The translations under genes and the position numbers were made by a program. From JAFDZV01 sp964455525 (GTDB lineage Bacteria > Bacteroidota > Ignavibacteria > OLB7), in contig CAYVWR010000011.1 in assembly GCA_964455525.1 (NCBI GenBank), forward strand, positions 77,980 to 141,979: DNA of 64,000 nucleotides, in the 5' to 3' direction. The notes beneath the pieces were generated by a model. That model worked only from the letters and a program-made list of their open reading frames with translations. It ran no database searches and was not told the origin of the DNA. This document shows positions 17,609 to 27,356 of this stretch, in pieces; position 1 is the stretch's first letter; each line of letters opens with the position of its first letter.

Positions 17609-18919
17609 TCAGTTCGAGCCTTCCTCTCCTGTCGGCGAAGCGCTCCCACCGGAGACCTGCCCGATCCGCACGTTTGCGCTCTCCAGCGCCTGCTGGGCTG
17701 ACTTCTGCCCGAGCAGCGCACCGGCCACTTCCTCCTCGACGATCTCCTCGATCTCCAGCCACTTCGGATGCACCGGCGTCATTCTCGCCGAACGGAGCTG
17801 ATCGGTAAACGCCTTGCGTGCCTGGCTCTGAAGGAACGGGTCGCCGGCAACCGACATATCCGCCGGCGTAGTGCCACCAGGAAGCGCCTTGGCAAACGCC
17901 AGTGCCTGCTCGGCAGAGGTGAGAAAGGCGATCAGCTTCTTGGCTTCGGCCGGATTGTTTGCTCCTGCATTGATCGCCAGATACTCTCCTCCGGCAAAGG
18001 AGACAGCGTTCTTCCCGGCAAATTTCGGAAGCGCGACCACACCGTACATAAGCGCCGGGTTGTCCTTGGCTATACGATCTACCAGCCACGGACCGCTGAT
18101 CCAGTAGGCCAGCTTGCCGCTGAGGAAAAGCTGGTCAAGCCCCTTCTGCGAGTCGATAAATCCGCTCCGCGCCAGCGTCAGGTACATTTCAAGCGCGGCC
18201 AGATTCTCCGCCGAGTTGATGGCCGACGTCCCGTTCGGGCGCAGAACCTCGCCGCCATTCGACCAGAAAAATGGCAGAATCTTCTTATAGAGACGGTGCT
18301 TGTCGGAGCCATTGGCACCAAAACCGTAGACTTCGGGATTTACCGCACGCACCTTCTCCGCCTTTGCCAGAACATCATCCCAGAGCGAGTCGGCGGCCAC
18401 TGTATCGGCTCCGGCCGCGGCAAGAAGGCTCTTATTATAGAAGAGCACACGAGTATCCACCGTCCAGGGCCAGGCATAGATGCCATTCGCCCAGCGCCCG
18501 GGAGCCACAACCTCCGGCGAAAAGCGCTTGATGTCATCGCCGGACATGGTGCTCTGATTGGCAAGCACACCGGCCGAGCTGAACTGTGCAACCCAATCGC
18601 TTCCCAGTTCGATCACATCGGGCGCGGTATTGGAATTGAACGCGGCAAGCAGCTTTGTCTTGCCATCGTTCCAGTTCAGATCCTGAAGCTCGACATGGAT
18701 CGTGGGATAAGCATCCTCGAACGCCTTGATGCGATCGAGCAGGGCCTTCTTCTGCCCTGGCTCCGACTGAAAATGCCAGAAGGTGATGATGGTCCTGCCA
18801 TCGGTGGTCGTAGCCTCGCCACCACCACTGCCGTCGCCACAGCCCTGAAGGAGCACAACGGCAACGACTAAAGCAAAGGCCGCAAGGAAAAATGAAACGC
18901 GATGTAGGGAACGCAACAT
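17609..18919 (-). CDS. ABC transporter sugar-type substrate-binding lipoprotein
   Basis: The 436-residue protein starts with a lipoprotein signal ending LLQGC and a glycine-rich linker. It continues with the family 1 extracellular binding-protein pattern: TIITFWHFQSEPGQKKAL, AFNSNTAPDVIELGSDWVAQF, YAWPWTVDTRVLFYNKSLL and GPWLVDRIAKDNPAL. These proteins capture sugars or oligosaccharides for import. No permease or ATPase gene lies next to it, so its transporter partners are elsewhere or it works differently. It starts 4 bases after the stop of the SLBB gene on the same strand and is likely co-transcribed with it. Confidence 0.8.
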   Translation of the reverse strand: MLRSLHRVSFFLAAFALVVAVVLLQGCGDGSGGGEATTTDGRTIITFWHFQSEPGQKKALLDRIKAFEDAYPTIHVELQDLNWNDGKTKLLAAFNSNTAPDVIELGSDWVAQFSSAGVLANQSTMSGDDIKRFSPEVVAPGRWANGIYAWPWTVDTRVLFYNKSLLAAAGADTVAADSLWDDVLAKAEKVRAVNPEVYGFGANGSDKHRLYKKILPFFWSNGGEVLRPNGTSAINSAENLAALEMYLTLARSGFIDSQKGLDQLFLSGKLAYWISGPWLVDRIAKDNPALMYGVVALPKFAGKNAVSFAGGEYLAINAGANNPAEAKKLIAFLTSAEQALAFAKALPGGTTPADMSVAGDPFLQSQARKAFTDQLRSARMTPVHPKWLEIEEIVEEEVAGALLGQKSAQQALESANVRIGQVSGGSASPTGEEGSN

Positions 18920-18923
18920 AGAG

Positions 18924-19484
18924 TCAGTTTCTGCTGAATGCGAAGATGAGGCCAAGGATGGAGATAAGAACCACAGCAACATCGCTGATGACCGTGAGAA
19001 CCTGGTTCAATGTATTGATCGTGTCGCCTGGAATGATGATGATATCATTGGGCGTAAGAACCGGGTTCGACTGTGGATTGGCTGATATCTGATACTCTTC
19101 CAGATTGAACACCGTGGTCGGCTGGGTGATCGTGCTATCGATGGTCATATCATGCACAACCTTCACCTGGTCGAGCCGCGCACGTTCGGTTGGGCCGCCG
19201 GCGAGCGAGATAAGCTCAAGGAGCTTTGTATAACTTGGGACGCGGTAGCGTCCGGGAGTACGCACAAACCCCCAGATGCTGATCTCCATAGGGACATCGC
19301 CTGCCTTGCTATAATCGTAGAACGATCCCGACGCATTGCCGGTAGCCACCGATCCTGTCGATGTCGGCGCGCCACCGCCGCCCGGTGGCTGCGCACCCGC
19401 CGGAACACACCAGGCAAGGCAGAACATGACCGCCATGATCAACAGCATGGCCATCGGCTTTGCTACGGAGAGCTGATATATCAT
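18924..19484 (-). CDS. SLBB-domain membrane protein (polysaccharide-export-like)
   Basis: The ATG at 19484 opens a signal sequence (residues about 10-31, ending PAGAQ). A Gly/Pro-rich linker leads to an SLBB-type domain: ISIWGFVRTPGRYRVPSYTKLLELISLAGGPT, then NPVLTPNDIIIIPGD. The C-terminus is a membrane helix (TVISDVAVVLISILGLIFAF). Such domains bind polysaccharide or related ligands in exporters such as Wza, but the short length and lack of the export domain argue for an accessory role. The sugar-binding lipoprotein follows directly. Confidence 0.65.
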   Translation of the reverse strand: MIYQLSVAKPMAMLLIMAVMFCLAWCVPAGAQPPGGGGAPTSTGSVATGNASGSFYDYSKAGDVPMEISIWGFVRTPGRYRVPSYTKLLELISLAGGPTERARLDQVKVVHDMTIDSTITQPTTVFNLEEYQISANPQSNPVLTPNDIIIIPGDTINTLNQVLTVISDVAVVLISILGLIFAFSRN

Positions 19485-19587
19485 AGCTGCATCATGTTGG
19501 TATCGTCCAAGACACGGAACTGGGCCGGAACGAAGTGGGTATACGCACAAAACCGGCAGATGCCGGCGGAAAAGATCGGATGATATA

Positions 19588-19632
19588 AAAAAGGCCCGGA
19601 ACATCCATCATCTGAATGGGACCGGGCCCTTC
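19588..19632 (-). terminator. terminator after secA
   Basis: On the minus strand GGGCCCGG (about 19622-19629) pairs with CCGGGCC (19593-19599) around a 22-base loop and is followed by TTTTTTAT. It lies 25 bases beyond the secA stop. Confidence 0.75.
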
Positions 19633-19654
19633 CTTATTGTTCAACGACGGGGGA

Positions 19655-22600
19655 TCAACCGCCGTGGCAATGCTTGAACTTCTTGCCGCTGCCACAGTAA
19701 CAGGGATCGTTCCGGCCAACCTTCGGGTTATCGCGCACCACCGGACGCGGAGCGGGGGCCTCCTGCTGTGCCTGTGGTGCACCCTGATTCTCCTGATTGG
19801 CCGCGGCAGCAAGCGCTGCGGCATCCGGGTCGGCGCTCAGCCCCATCCCGGCCGTGCTTGCATGAGTGAAGCGCAGACGACGGGTGCTGGAGGTATTCGA
19901 GGAGCCTCGCTCACGCGGAAGCCCATCCCCTACCTGACGAGCACGGGGATCATCCTGCTGCTGCTGCTGACGCGCCTGAGGACGGGCCTCCGGCACATAG
20001 CGGAAGACAAAGGACATCACCTCGGCATTGATCTCCCCGATCATCCTGGTAAACATCTCAAACGCCTCCTTCTTGTACTCGACCAGCGGATCGCGCTGGC
20101 CATAGGCACGGAGATAGATGCCCTCCTTCAGCTCATCCATCTCGCGGAGATGGTCGCGCCAGCGCTCGTCGATCACATGCAGCACAGCGAACCGTTCCAG
20201 ATTGCCCATGAACTCTGTGCTGAATGTCTCCTCCTTGCGCCTGTAGAAATCCTTGGCCGCAGCGATAATGCCCTCGCGCATCCCCTCGGCTCCCAGCTCC
20301 TGGGCACGCTCCGGAGTGACCTCCACCTCGATCAGAAGCTTCAAGCGAATCTCGTTCTGAAGCTTCTCGATGTTCTCCGGGTAATGCGTCGCCAGAAGAC
20401 CATCAACAAACTCCTCGACATAATCAAACACCTCGCTCTTCAGACGCTCGCCATGAAGCGCATGGCGGCGGCGATCATAGATCACCTCGCGCTGCTGGTT
20501 CATCACGTCGTCGTACTCCAGCAGGCGCTTGCGAATGGCGAAGTTGTTCTCCTCCACCTTCTTCTGCGCACGCTCCACCGACTTGTTGAGCATCGGATGC
20601 TCAAGCACCTCATCGGCAGCACCGAGCTTATCCATCCAACCGGTGATACGATCGCCGCCGAACAGGCGCATCAGATCGTCCTCCAGCGAGATAAAGAACT
20701 GCGACGAACCGGGATCACCCTGGCGGCCTGCACGTCCGCGGAGCTGGCGGTCGATACGGCGCGCCTCATGGCGCTCGGTGCCGACGATATGAAGGCCGCC
20801 AACATCCTTCACGCCTGGTCCCAACTTGATGTCGGTACCACGGCCGGCCATATTCGTAGCGATCGTCACCGCGCTCTTCTGCCCTGCACCGGCCACGATA
20901 TCGGCCTCACGCGCATGCTGCTTAGCATTCAGCACCGAGTGCGGCACTTTGGCTCGCTGGAGCATACGGCTGATCGTCTCGGACACTTCGACACTGGTGG
21001 TACCCACAAGCACCGGACGCCCGATCGTACGCATCTTCTCGATCTCCTGGATCACGGCATTGTACTTGGCACGCTTGGTCCGGTAGATGAGATCGTTCAT
21101 GTCGTTGCGAACCACCTCCCTATTGGTCGGGATCACCACCACATCCAGCTTGTAGATCTGGTTGAACTCCCCTTCCTCGGTTTCGGCGGTGCCGGTCATG
21201 CCGGAGAGCTTCTTATAGAGACGGAAGTAGTTCTGGATGGTAATCGTGGCAAGAGTCTGTGTATCCTGCTCGACGGTCACCCCTTCCTTTGCCTCGATCG
21301 CCTGGTGCAGCCCCTCGGAGTAGCGGCGGCCATCGAGAATACGGCCGGTGAAGGTATCAACGATCTTGATCTTCGCATCATCGACCACATACTCCACATC
21401 CTTTTCATAGAGCGAGTATGCGCGAAGAAGCTGCGTAATGGTATGGATACGATCGGAACGCTCCGCATAGTGGCGGATTGCTGCATCGCGCTGGGCCTGC
21501 TTTTCCTCCACCGGCAACTCGCGCCCTTCGATCTCGCTCAGCTCGGCGGCAAGATCCGGGATGAGGAAAACATCCGGGTCTTCGCCAGAGGCGGCAATCG
21601 CCTGGCGTCCCTTATCGGTAAGGTCGATCGAATGGTTCTTCTCGTCGATGGCGTAATAAAGCTCCTGGTCGATCTCCTGCATCTTGGCCCCCTTGTCGCG
21701 GAGGTACTCAAGCTCGCTCTCCTGAAGAAGCTTCTTGTTGCTGCCCTCCTGCAGGATCTTGGCAAGGCGATTGCTCTTGGGCACACCACGATGCGCACGC
21801 AGCAGAAGCATGCCTGCGCGCTCACGGTCCTTCTTGTCGGTCGATGAGAGAAGCGGCTCCGCCTCGGCGAGCATCCTTGCAACCTCGCGGGCCTGATGCT
21901 GTACCAGATTCTCCACACGTGGCTTCATCAGATCGAACGACTGATCGGCGGCATTGCCAACCGGGCCGGAGATGATGAGCGGCGTACGTGCCTCATCGAT
22001 AAGCACCGAATCCACCTCGTCAACGATACCATAGTTATGGCCACGCTGCACCATATCCTCGGGACGCTGGACCATATTATCGCGGAGGTAGTCGAAACCG
22101 AACTCGTTATTGGTTCCGAACGTGATATCGCACTCGTATTGTGCTTTACGCAGATGCGGCGGCATATTCGACTGGATGCAGCCGATGGTCAGGCCAAGCC
22201 ACTGGTAGATCGGCCCCATCCACTCGGAGTCGCGCTTGGCAAGGTAGTCGTTCACCGTAATGATGTGGACCCCACGGCCGGTCAGGGCGTTGAGATAGGT
22301 AGGAAGGGTACCCACAAGGGTCTTGCCTTCACCCGTCGCCATTTCAGCGATCTTGCCCTGATGCAGCACCATGCCGCCGATAAGCTGCACGTCGTAGTGG
22401 ACCATATCCCACACGACGGTAGAGCCACCGGCCTCCCACTGCTTGCCGCTATGGCGGCGCGCCGCCTCCTTGACCACAGCAAATGCTTCGGGAAGAATCT
22501 CGTTCAGCACTTCCTCGGTAGTCTCGTAGATCGAACGCTCCAGTTCGTCGATCTCCTCATAGATCGCGTCGCGCTCATCGGAGTCTATATCCTCCTTCAA

Positions 22601-22810
22601 GCGGGCATTCAGCTCATCGAGCCGGGCCTGATCCTCGGCAATCCGCTCGCGAATACGTGCACGGAACTCTTCGGTCTTGCCGCGCAGCTCGTCGTCGGAA
22701 AGCGACTGATACTCTTCAAATACCTCGTTGATCTCATCAACGATCGGATAAAGCGCCTCCACGTCTTTCTGACGCTTCGAGCCGAAGAACTTCTCTAGAA
22801 ACTTAAGCAT
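19655..22810 (-). CDS. secA: protein translocase ATPase SecA
   Basis: SecA is the ATP-driven motor that pushes preproteins through SecYEG. Walker A MATGEGKTL is at residues 157-164, followed by DEVDSVLIDEARTPLIISGP, the preprotein-binding region, the ATP-binding GRAGRQGDPGSSQFF segment, and a C-terminal zinc tail CYCGSGKKFKHCHGG at 1037-1051 that contacts SecB or the membrane. At 1051 residues it is about 150 longer than the Escherichia coli enzyme. About 55 extra residues lie before Walker A, forming a charged coiled helix, and more lie in the middle; this is usual for Bacteroidota/Chlorobiota SecA. It stands alone on the minus strand. Confidence 0.97.
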   Translation of the reverse strand: MLKFLEKFFGSKRQKDVEALYPIVDEINEVFEEYQSLSDDELRGKTEEFRARIRERIAEDQARLDELNARLKEDIDSDERDAIYEEIDELERSIYETTEEVLNEILPEAFAVVKEAARRHSGKQWEAGGSTVVWDMVHYDVQLIGGMVLHQGKIAEMATGEGKTLVGTLPTYLNALTGRGVHIITVNDYLAKRDSEWMGPIYQWLGLTIGCIQSNMPPHLRKAQYECDITFGTNNEFGFDYLRDNMVQRPEDMVQRGHNYGIVDEVDSVLIDEARTPLIISGPVGNAADQSFDLMKPRVENLVQHQAREVARMLAEAEPLLSSTDKKDRERAGMLLLRAHRGVPKSNRLAKILQEGSNKKLLQESELEYLRDKGAKMQEIDQELYYAIDEKNHSIDLTDKGRQAIAASGEDPDVFLIPDLAAELSEIEGRELPVEEKQAQRDAAIRHYAERSDRIHTITQLLRAYSLYEKDVEYVVDDAKIKIVDTFTGRILDGRRYSEGLHQAIEAKEGVTVEQDTQTLATITIQNYFRLYKKLSGMTGTAETEEGEFNQIYKLDVVVIPTNREVVRNDMNDLIYRTKRAKYNAVIQEIEKMRTIGRPVLVGTTSVEVSETISRMLQRAKVPHSVLNAKQHAREADIVAGAGQKSAVTIATNMAGRGTDIKLGPGVKDVGGLHIVGTERHEARRIDRQLRGRAGRQGDPGSSQFFISLEDDLMRLFGGDRITGWMDKLGAADEVLEHPMLNKSVERAQKKVEENNFAIRKRLLEYDDVMNQQREVIYDRRRHALHGERLKSEVFDYVEEFVDGLLATHYPENIEKLQNEIRLKLLIEVEVTPERAQELGAEGMREGIIAAAKDFYRRKEETFSTEFMGNLERFAVLHVIDERWRDHLREMDELKEGIYLRAYGQRDPLVEYKKEAFEMFTRMIGEINAEVMSFVFRYVPEARPQARQQQQQDDPRARQVGDGLPRERGSSNTSSTRRLRFTHASTAGMGLSADPDAAALAAAANQENQGAPQAQQEAPAPRPVVRDNPKVGRNDPCYCGSGKKFKHCHGG

Positions 22811-23345
22811 AGAATTATTTGAACACTCCTGGCAAGTAAGGCAAAAGCTACGCAGCTCCGGCAGAGTGGTTTCACCGTCTCACGCCCGTTGGCGCAACTT
22901 CCACAAGTCGGCGTTGCCAATACGCGAGCCTCCGTTGGCGATGAGTTCACTGCATCCATATTCCGCGCAAACCATGGCTGGCACCTGTTGCGGCTTCAAT
23001 CCCACACAAGCAATCCCATCTATGAAGCCGGCATCAGGTCCCGACATTCTATCGAGACGGAATACGAAGCTACGAATTTTCAAGAATGTACGTTACGGAA
23101 GTTCGGCAGGTGGATCGCAAGGCCGTAGCGCGGCAAGGATCTGTACCGATGCATGATGAGCCTCGGTTCCAGCCGGAGAATATGAGACATTCCGCAGAAA
23201 CAGGCAAGCACAACTCCTCGGGATATCCCCCTTCCCATCACGATATGGAGGCGTGCCCCGGCAGCCTCCCCATTGCTGCTGGATCAGCCCCTGGCCTGCC
23301 GGACATTCCCCGGCGCGATATGGCTCCTCGTATGAATATGTACGC
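22811..23345. other. intergenic region upstream of secA
   Basis: About 535 bases hold only short, unconvincing frames. The secA promoter must lie here; TAGCTTTT near 22847-22855 (minus strand) is close to the Bacteroidota -7 box but one base off, and no firm -33 box was found. No RNA gene signature was seen. Confidence 0.45.
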
Positions 23346-24068
23346 CTAGGCGGATTCTTCCAGATAGAGCAATGCCGCGCCGGTAACACAGACCGGCAGC
23401 AGAAGGAAGTTGACAACGGGTATGACGGCCATGGCGACCGCCGTAAGGCCAAAACCAAGATACAACGACTTGCGGCGCCGGATAAACCCTACCTTGTCGC
23501 GAAAACGCCGGAAATGCCGCTCGAACGTCGGATCGCTGAAATCGATGGAGAGAACAAACGCACCGTAGAGCGCCGCGAGGATCGGATGCAGAAACGGCCC
23601 GGCAACCGGGACAAACTGCGTGAGAAAGATCGGCGGATATATCAGCAGGAACAGAAGCAGGCGCCCGATCGCGGTGATAATGCTTCGCACGGCTCCCTGT
23701 ATCACCGTGGCAGCATCGCCCTGCCCGCCAACCAGGTGAGCTTCCACGGCCTCCGAGAGCCTGGAATTGAACGGGGCGGCGACAATGTTCCCAACGATCA
23801 CAAAGGTGAAGACCGCGCCAACGACAACCGCCACTGCAACCATGATCTGAAGCAGAACCCGGAGCGCTCCCCCCCAGACATCACCAGCGGCGACAAGGCC
23901 GCCCACCCAGCTTGTCGCCAGCCATACCACCAGAGGGACCCCGATCAGAAAGACAAGGATGTTCACAAGCAGCGGCATAACCGCCAGCCTGCGCAGCCGG
24001 GGGACGCCTGCAAGGAGACGTACCGCCCGGAACGGAGCCGAGAGTCCTCTGAACAGATCGCGTACCAT
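23346..24068 (-). CDS. EI24/CysZ-family membrane protein
   Basis: The 240-residue protein starts DLFRGLSAPFRAVRLL and has about four to six membrane segments. The best preserved part is the family centre IVAAPFNSRLSEAVE and the motif FLTQFVPVAGPFLHPILAALYGAF. EI24/CysZ proteins include the sulfate permease CysZ; in most bacteria the substrate is unproven. The start is only 2 bases after the stop of the ABC exporter gene, so the two are translationally linked. Confidence 0.7.
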   Translation of the reverse strand: MVRDLFRGLSAPFRAVRLLAGVPRLRRLAVMPLLVNILVFLIGVPLVVWLATSWVGGLVAAGDVWGGALRVLLQIMVAVAVVVGAVFTFVIVGNIVAAPFNSRLSEAVEAHLVGGQGDAATVIQGAVRSIITAIGRLLLFLLIYPPIFLTQFVPVAGPFLHPILAALYGAFVLSIDFSDPTFERHFRRFRDKVGFIRRRKSLYLGFGLTAVAMAVIPVVNFLLLPVCVTGAALLYLEESA

Positions 24069-24070
24069 GC

Positions 24071-25828
24071 TTACAGGTTCTCAAGTTCGGCTTCAAGCAA
24101 CTGGCGCTCGTAAATGCGGGAATATTCTCCTTTCAGCGCCAGCAACTCGCCGTGGCTTCCCCGCTCCACGATCTGGCCATCGTTCATCACGATGATCTGG
24201 TCGGCATCCTTTACCGTGGATATACGATGGGCGATCAGAATGCATGTGCGGTCGCGCATAGATGTACGCAGCCGGCGGAGGATAAGCTCCTCGGTCTCCG
24301 TATCGACGGCCGAGAGCGCATCGTCTAGCATCAGGATCTTTGGCTGGCGAAGCACCGCACGTGCAATCGAGGTGCGCTGTTTCTGCCCGCCGGAAAGGGT
24401 GATGCCGCGCTCCCCGACGATGGTATCGAACCCTTCCGGGAACCGTTTCACGTTTTCGTATAGCTGCGACACCTTCGCAGCCTCCTCCATCTGCTCGGTT
24501 GTTGCATCGTGCCGCCCATAGCGGATATTCTCCGCAATCGTGGCCGAGAAGAGAAACGTCTCCTGCGATACCGCGCCGATGGACGATCGGAGGACCTCGA
24601 TGGGAATCGAGCGTATCGACCGCCCATCGATCAGAATTTCCCCTTCGCTGGCATCGTACAACCGTGCGATCAGATGCACGATGGTGCTCTTGCCGGAGCC
24701 GGTTGTGCCGATAATGGCAAGGGTGCTCCCCTGCTCTACGGTCAGATTGATGTTCTTCAGCACAAACGGCAGTTCCGGGCGATAGCGGAAGGAGACATTA
24801 CGGAACTCCAGGCGTCCATTGATCTCGGTGATAGAGGAATCCGTGGCCGCATCGTTCTCCACCTCTGGGCGCATATCAAACACCTTGTTCAGACGGACCA
24901 TGGAGGCGGCGGCCCGCTGCACCAGGTTGGTCACCCAGCCAACCGCGATCACCGGCCAGATAAGCTGCGAGATATAGGCAAAAAACTGTGTGATATCGCC
25001 AACCGTGGCACGCCCCTGTATCACCTCCATTCCCCCCACAAGGAGCACGATAAGCTGTGAGCTTCCGATCAGCGCCATCATCACCGGCATCATCAGCGCC
25101 TGGGTCTTCACCAGCTTCATATTCTTATCTCTGTAAAGCTCGCTCAACTGCCGGAAATTCCCCAGCGAGAACGTCTCCCGCACATATGCACGGATCACCC
25201 GTACGCCCGACATGTTCTCCTGCGCAAGCGAGGTAAGATCGGCGTACTGTGCCTGCACCCCACCGAAGAGGGCATGGATCTTCTTGCCAAGCCAGTACAC
25301 CGTATAGCTGACCAGTGGCAGCGGAATAAGCGCAAGCAGCGTGACTTTCACCGAGAGGGTGAGCATCATCACCAGCGCAAACGTAAAGGTGGTAAGGGTA
25401 TTGGCCGTATACATCAGCGCCGGCCCTACAAACTCGCGCACCGCCGAGATATCGTTTGTGGCAAGCGCCATGATATCGCCGGTAGGAGTTGTATTGAACC
25501 ACCCCATCGAGAGGGACTGGGTATGCTTGAGAAAATCGTTGCGGATGTCGTACTCCACCAGCCGTGAAAGCACGATGATGGTCTGGCGGGTGAGAAAAAG
25601 GAAGGCGCCGCTGCCAAGCGAGAGGCCAAGGATGATAAGCGCCTGTTGCAGGAGATAGCTCGGGGTGGCATCCACTGTTGAGCTGCCCACCAAGCTATCG
25701 ATAGTATTGCCGATAAACCGGGGAATCGCCACCGAGAAGACGTTTGAGATGGTGATGGCGATAAGGCCCCATAGAAGCCGTCCCTTGTACTTCCCTATAT
25801 ACGGAGCAAGACGTCGAAGTGAATTCAT
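24071..25828 (-). CDS. ABC transporter, fused permease and ATP-binding protein
   Basis: The ATG at 25828 gives 585 residues, the usual size of a half-transporter of the MsbA/LmrA type; the 65-residue extension upstream has no membrane logic. Six membrane segments fill residues about 15-310. The ATPase follows with Walker A GTTGSGKST, ABC signature LSGGQKQRTSIARAVL, Walker B ILMLDDALSAVD and the H-loop ILIAHRIST. It would act as a homodimer exporting lipid, peptide or drug across the inner membrane; the cargo cannot be named. The EI24/CysZ-like gene follows 2 bases downstream. Confidence 0.88.
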   Translation of the reverse strand: MNSLRRLAPYIGKYKGRLLWGLIAITISNVFSVAIPRFIGNTIDSLVGSSTVDATPSYLLQQALIILGLSLGSGAFLFLTRQTIIVLSRLVEYDIRNDFLKHTQSLSMGWFNTTPTGDIMALATNDISAVREFVGPALMYTANTLTTFTFALVMMLTLSVKVTLLALIPLPLVSYTVYWLGKKIHALFGGVQAQYADLTSLAQENMSGVRVIRAYVRETFSLGNFRQLSELYRDKNMKLVKTQALMMPVMMALIGSSQLIVLLVGGMEVIQGRATVGDITQFFAYISQLIWPVIAVGWVTNLVQRAAASMVRLNKVFDMRPEVENDAATDSSITEINGRLEFRNVSFRYRPELPFVLKNINLTVEQGSTLAIIGTTGSGKSTIVHLIARLYDASEGEILIDGRSIRSIPIEVLRSSIGAVSQETFLFSATIAENIRYGRHDATTEQMEEAAKVSQLYENVKRFPEGFDTIVGERGITLSGGQKQRTSIARAVLRQPKILMLDDALSAVDTETEELILRRLRTSMRDRTCILIAHRISTVKDADQIIVMNDGQIVERGSHGELLALKGEYSRIYERQLLEAELENL

Positions 25829-26059
25829 TTGCAAGAAACGATCGTAAAAACCCCATACAACGACCGCCGACGTGGCTCGTCGGGACCGCCGCATAGACAA
25901 GAGCGCCCGCTTGAGCACTGCAACGACGCATATTCGGCGCAGCGCCCTAGAACGCAACAACCGTAGGAACAGGAGGCATGCCCTTGTACGGGGCCAGCTC
26001 ATCCCATCGCTACGGTGCAGCACTACGCCCCGGCTCCTACGAGAAACCGGGGCTATAGG

Positions 26060-27214
26060 TTACGAAAACACCTCTTTCACCTTTGAAAAGAAGCCGCTCT
26101 TCTCTCCATCCTTCTTTCCTTTCTGCTTTGGGTCGATGTTTGGCATCTCCGCCAAGCGTTCCAGGATCTCCCGCTCCTCATCGTTCAGCTTGGTAGGCAC
26201 ATACAGGTTCACCCGTACGATCTGATCGCCACGCCGCGTGCTGTTCAGATGCGGAATGCCCTTGTCGCGCATCCGAAGGAGCGTGCCTGCCGGCGTTCCC
26301 GGCTCGATGGAGATCGCCGACATGCCGAGCAGGGTGGGAACATCCACCTCGGCGCCGAGCGCTGCCTGCGGGTAACCGATCTCCAGCTCATAGATGACAT
26401 CGTTGCCGTTGCGGACAAAGTCCTTATGCTGTTTTTCCTCGATCAGCACAATGATGTCACCGGCAGGGCCGCCGTGGCGCCCCATGTTCCCCTTGCCACG
26501 CAGCGGGATATAGTTGCCGTCGGAAACGCCAGCCGGAACATCGATCGTCTCACGTCCCTCTCCCTGAACCCGGCCTTCGCCATGGCAGGTTCTGCACGGC
26601 TCCTTGACAACCTTCCCTTCGCCGCCGCAGTTGGAGCAGGGAGCAACGTTGATGAACTGCCCGAACATCGAACGGCTCACCTGACGGATCTCGCCGCTGC
26701 CGCCACACTGGGAGCAATTGACGATGCCGGTAGCAGATTGCGTGCCACGGCCGGTGCAATCGGTGCAGAGCACCATCTTCTTTACCGAGATGGTCTTCTC
26801 AACACCGGTTGCGATCTCCTCCAGCGTAAGCGGAAGACGAATCTTGAGATCGCTCCCCGGCTGACCGAAGACCGGCCCCTGCGAGCGGCGTCCCCCTCCG
26901 GCATTGCCAAAAATCTCCTCAAAGATGGAGCCCCCGAAGGCGGAGAAGATATCGTTGATATTGGAGTATCCCTGGTAATCCTGCCCCATACGCATCCCCT
27001 GATGGCCAAAGCGATCGTACCGGGCACGCTTATCCGGATTCGAGAGCACCTCGTATGCCTCGGCACACTCCTTGAAGCTCTCCTCGGCTTCCTTGTTATC
27101 AGGGTTACGGTCGGGATGATACTTCAAAGCAAGCTTGCGATAGGCGGCCTTAAGCTCCCCCTCAGCCACGGTCCGGCTGACGCCAAGGATCTCGTAATAA
27201 TCTCTCTTCTGCAT
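26060..27214 (-). CDS. dnaJ: chaperone DnaJ
   Basis: This full-length type I J-protein has 384 residues. The J domain at residues 4-70 carries HPDRNPDNK, followed by a Gly/Phe-rich linker. Four zinc-finger repeats follow: CTDCTGRG, CSQCGGSG, CSNCGGEG and CRTCHGEG. The C-terminal substrate-binding domain and dimer helix complete it. DnaJ delivers unfolded clients to DnaK and stimulates its ATPase. It is the last gene of hrcA-grpE-dnaJ, 142 bases after grpE. dnaK is not in the window. Confidence 0.96.
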   Translation of the reverse strand: MQKRDYYEILGVSRTVAEGELKAAYRKLALKYHPDRNPDNKEAEESFKECAEAYEVLSNPDKRARYDRFGHQGMRMGQDYQGYSNINDIFSAFGGSIFEEIFGNAGGGRRSQGPVFGQPGSDLKIRLPLTLEEIATGVEKTISVKKMVLCTDCTGRGTQSATGIVNCSQCGGSGEIRQVSRSMFGQFINVAPCSNCGGEGKVVKEPCRTCHGEGRVQGEGRETIDVPAGVSDGNYIPLRGKGNMGRHGGPAGDIIVLIEEKQHKDFVRNGNDVIYELEIGYPQAALGAEVDVPTLLGMSAISIEPGTPAGTLLRMRDKGIPHLNSTRRGDQIVRVNLYVPTKLNDEEREILERLAEMPNIDPKQKGKKDGEKSGFFSKVKEVFS

Positions 27215-27356
27215 AGTCCAGTTTCGTATGGTAGTCGATGGTCGGATATAGTCGTTCGGATTCCGTGTTCACCGAGCGCACAGCCGGTTCACCGCAGATC
27301 AGCCGATGTCCGGCATCCGCATAACGCCGATGCCGGACCGGATCATCTGCTCGGAT

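Noticed and set aside
17565..18089. In-frame 175-codon extension of the PLP enzyme
   Set aside because: It runs through the binding-protein gene in another frame and has no PLP-family similarity; the start at 17564 gives the normal length.
19616..21847. 743-codon open frame antisense to secA
   Set aside because: It is the mirror of secA codon bias; no domain and highly His/Leu-rich text.
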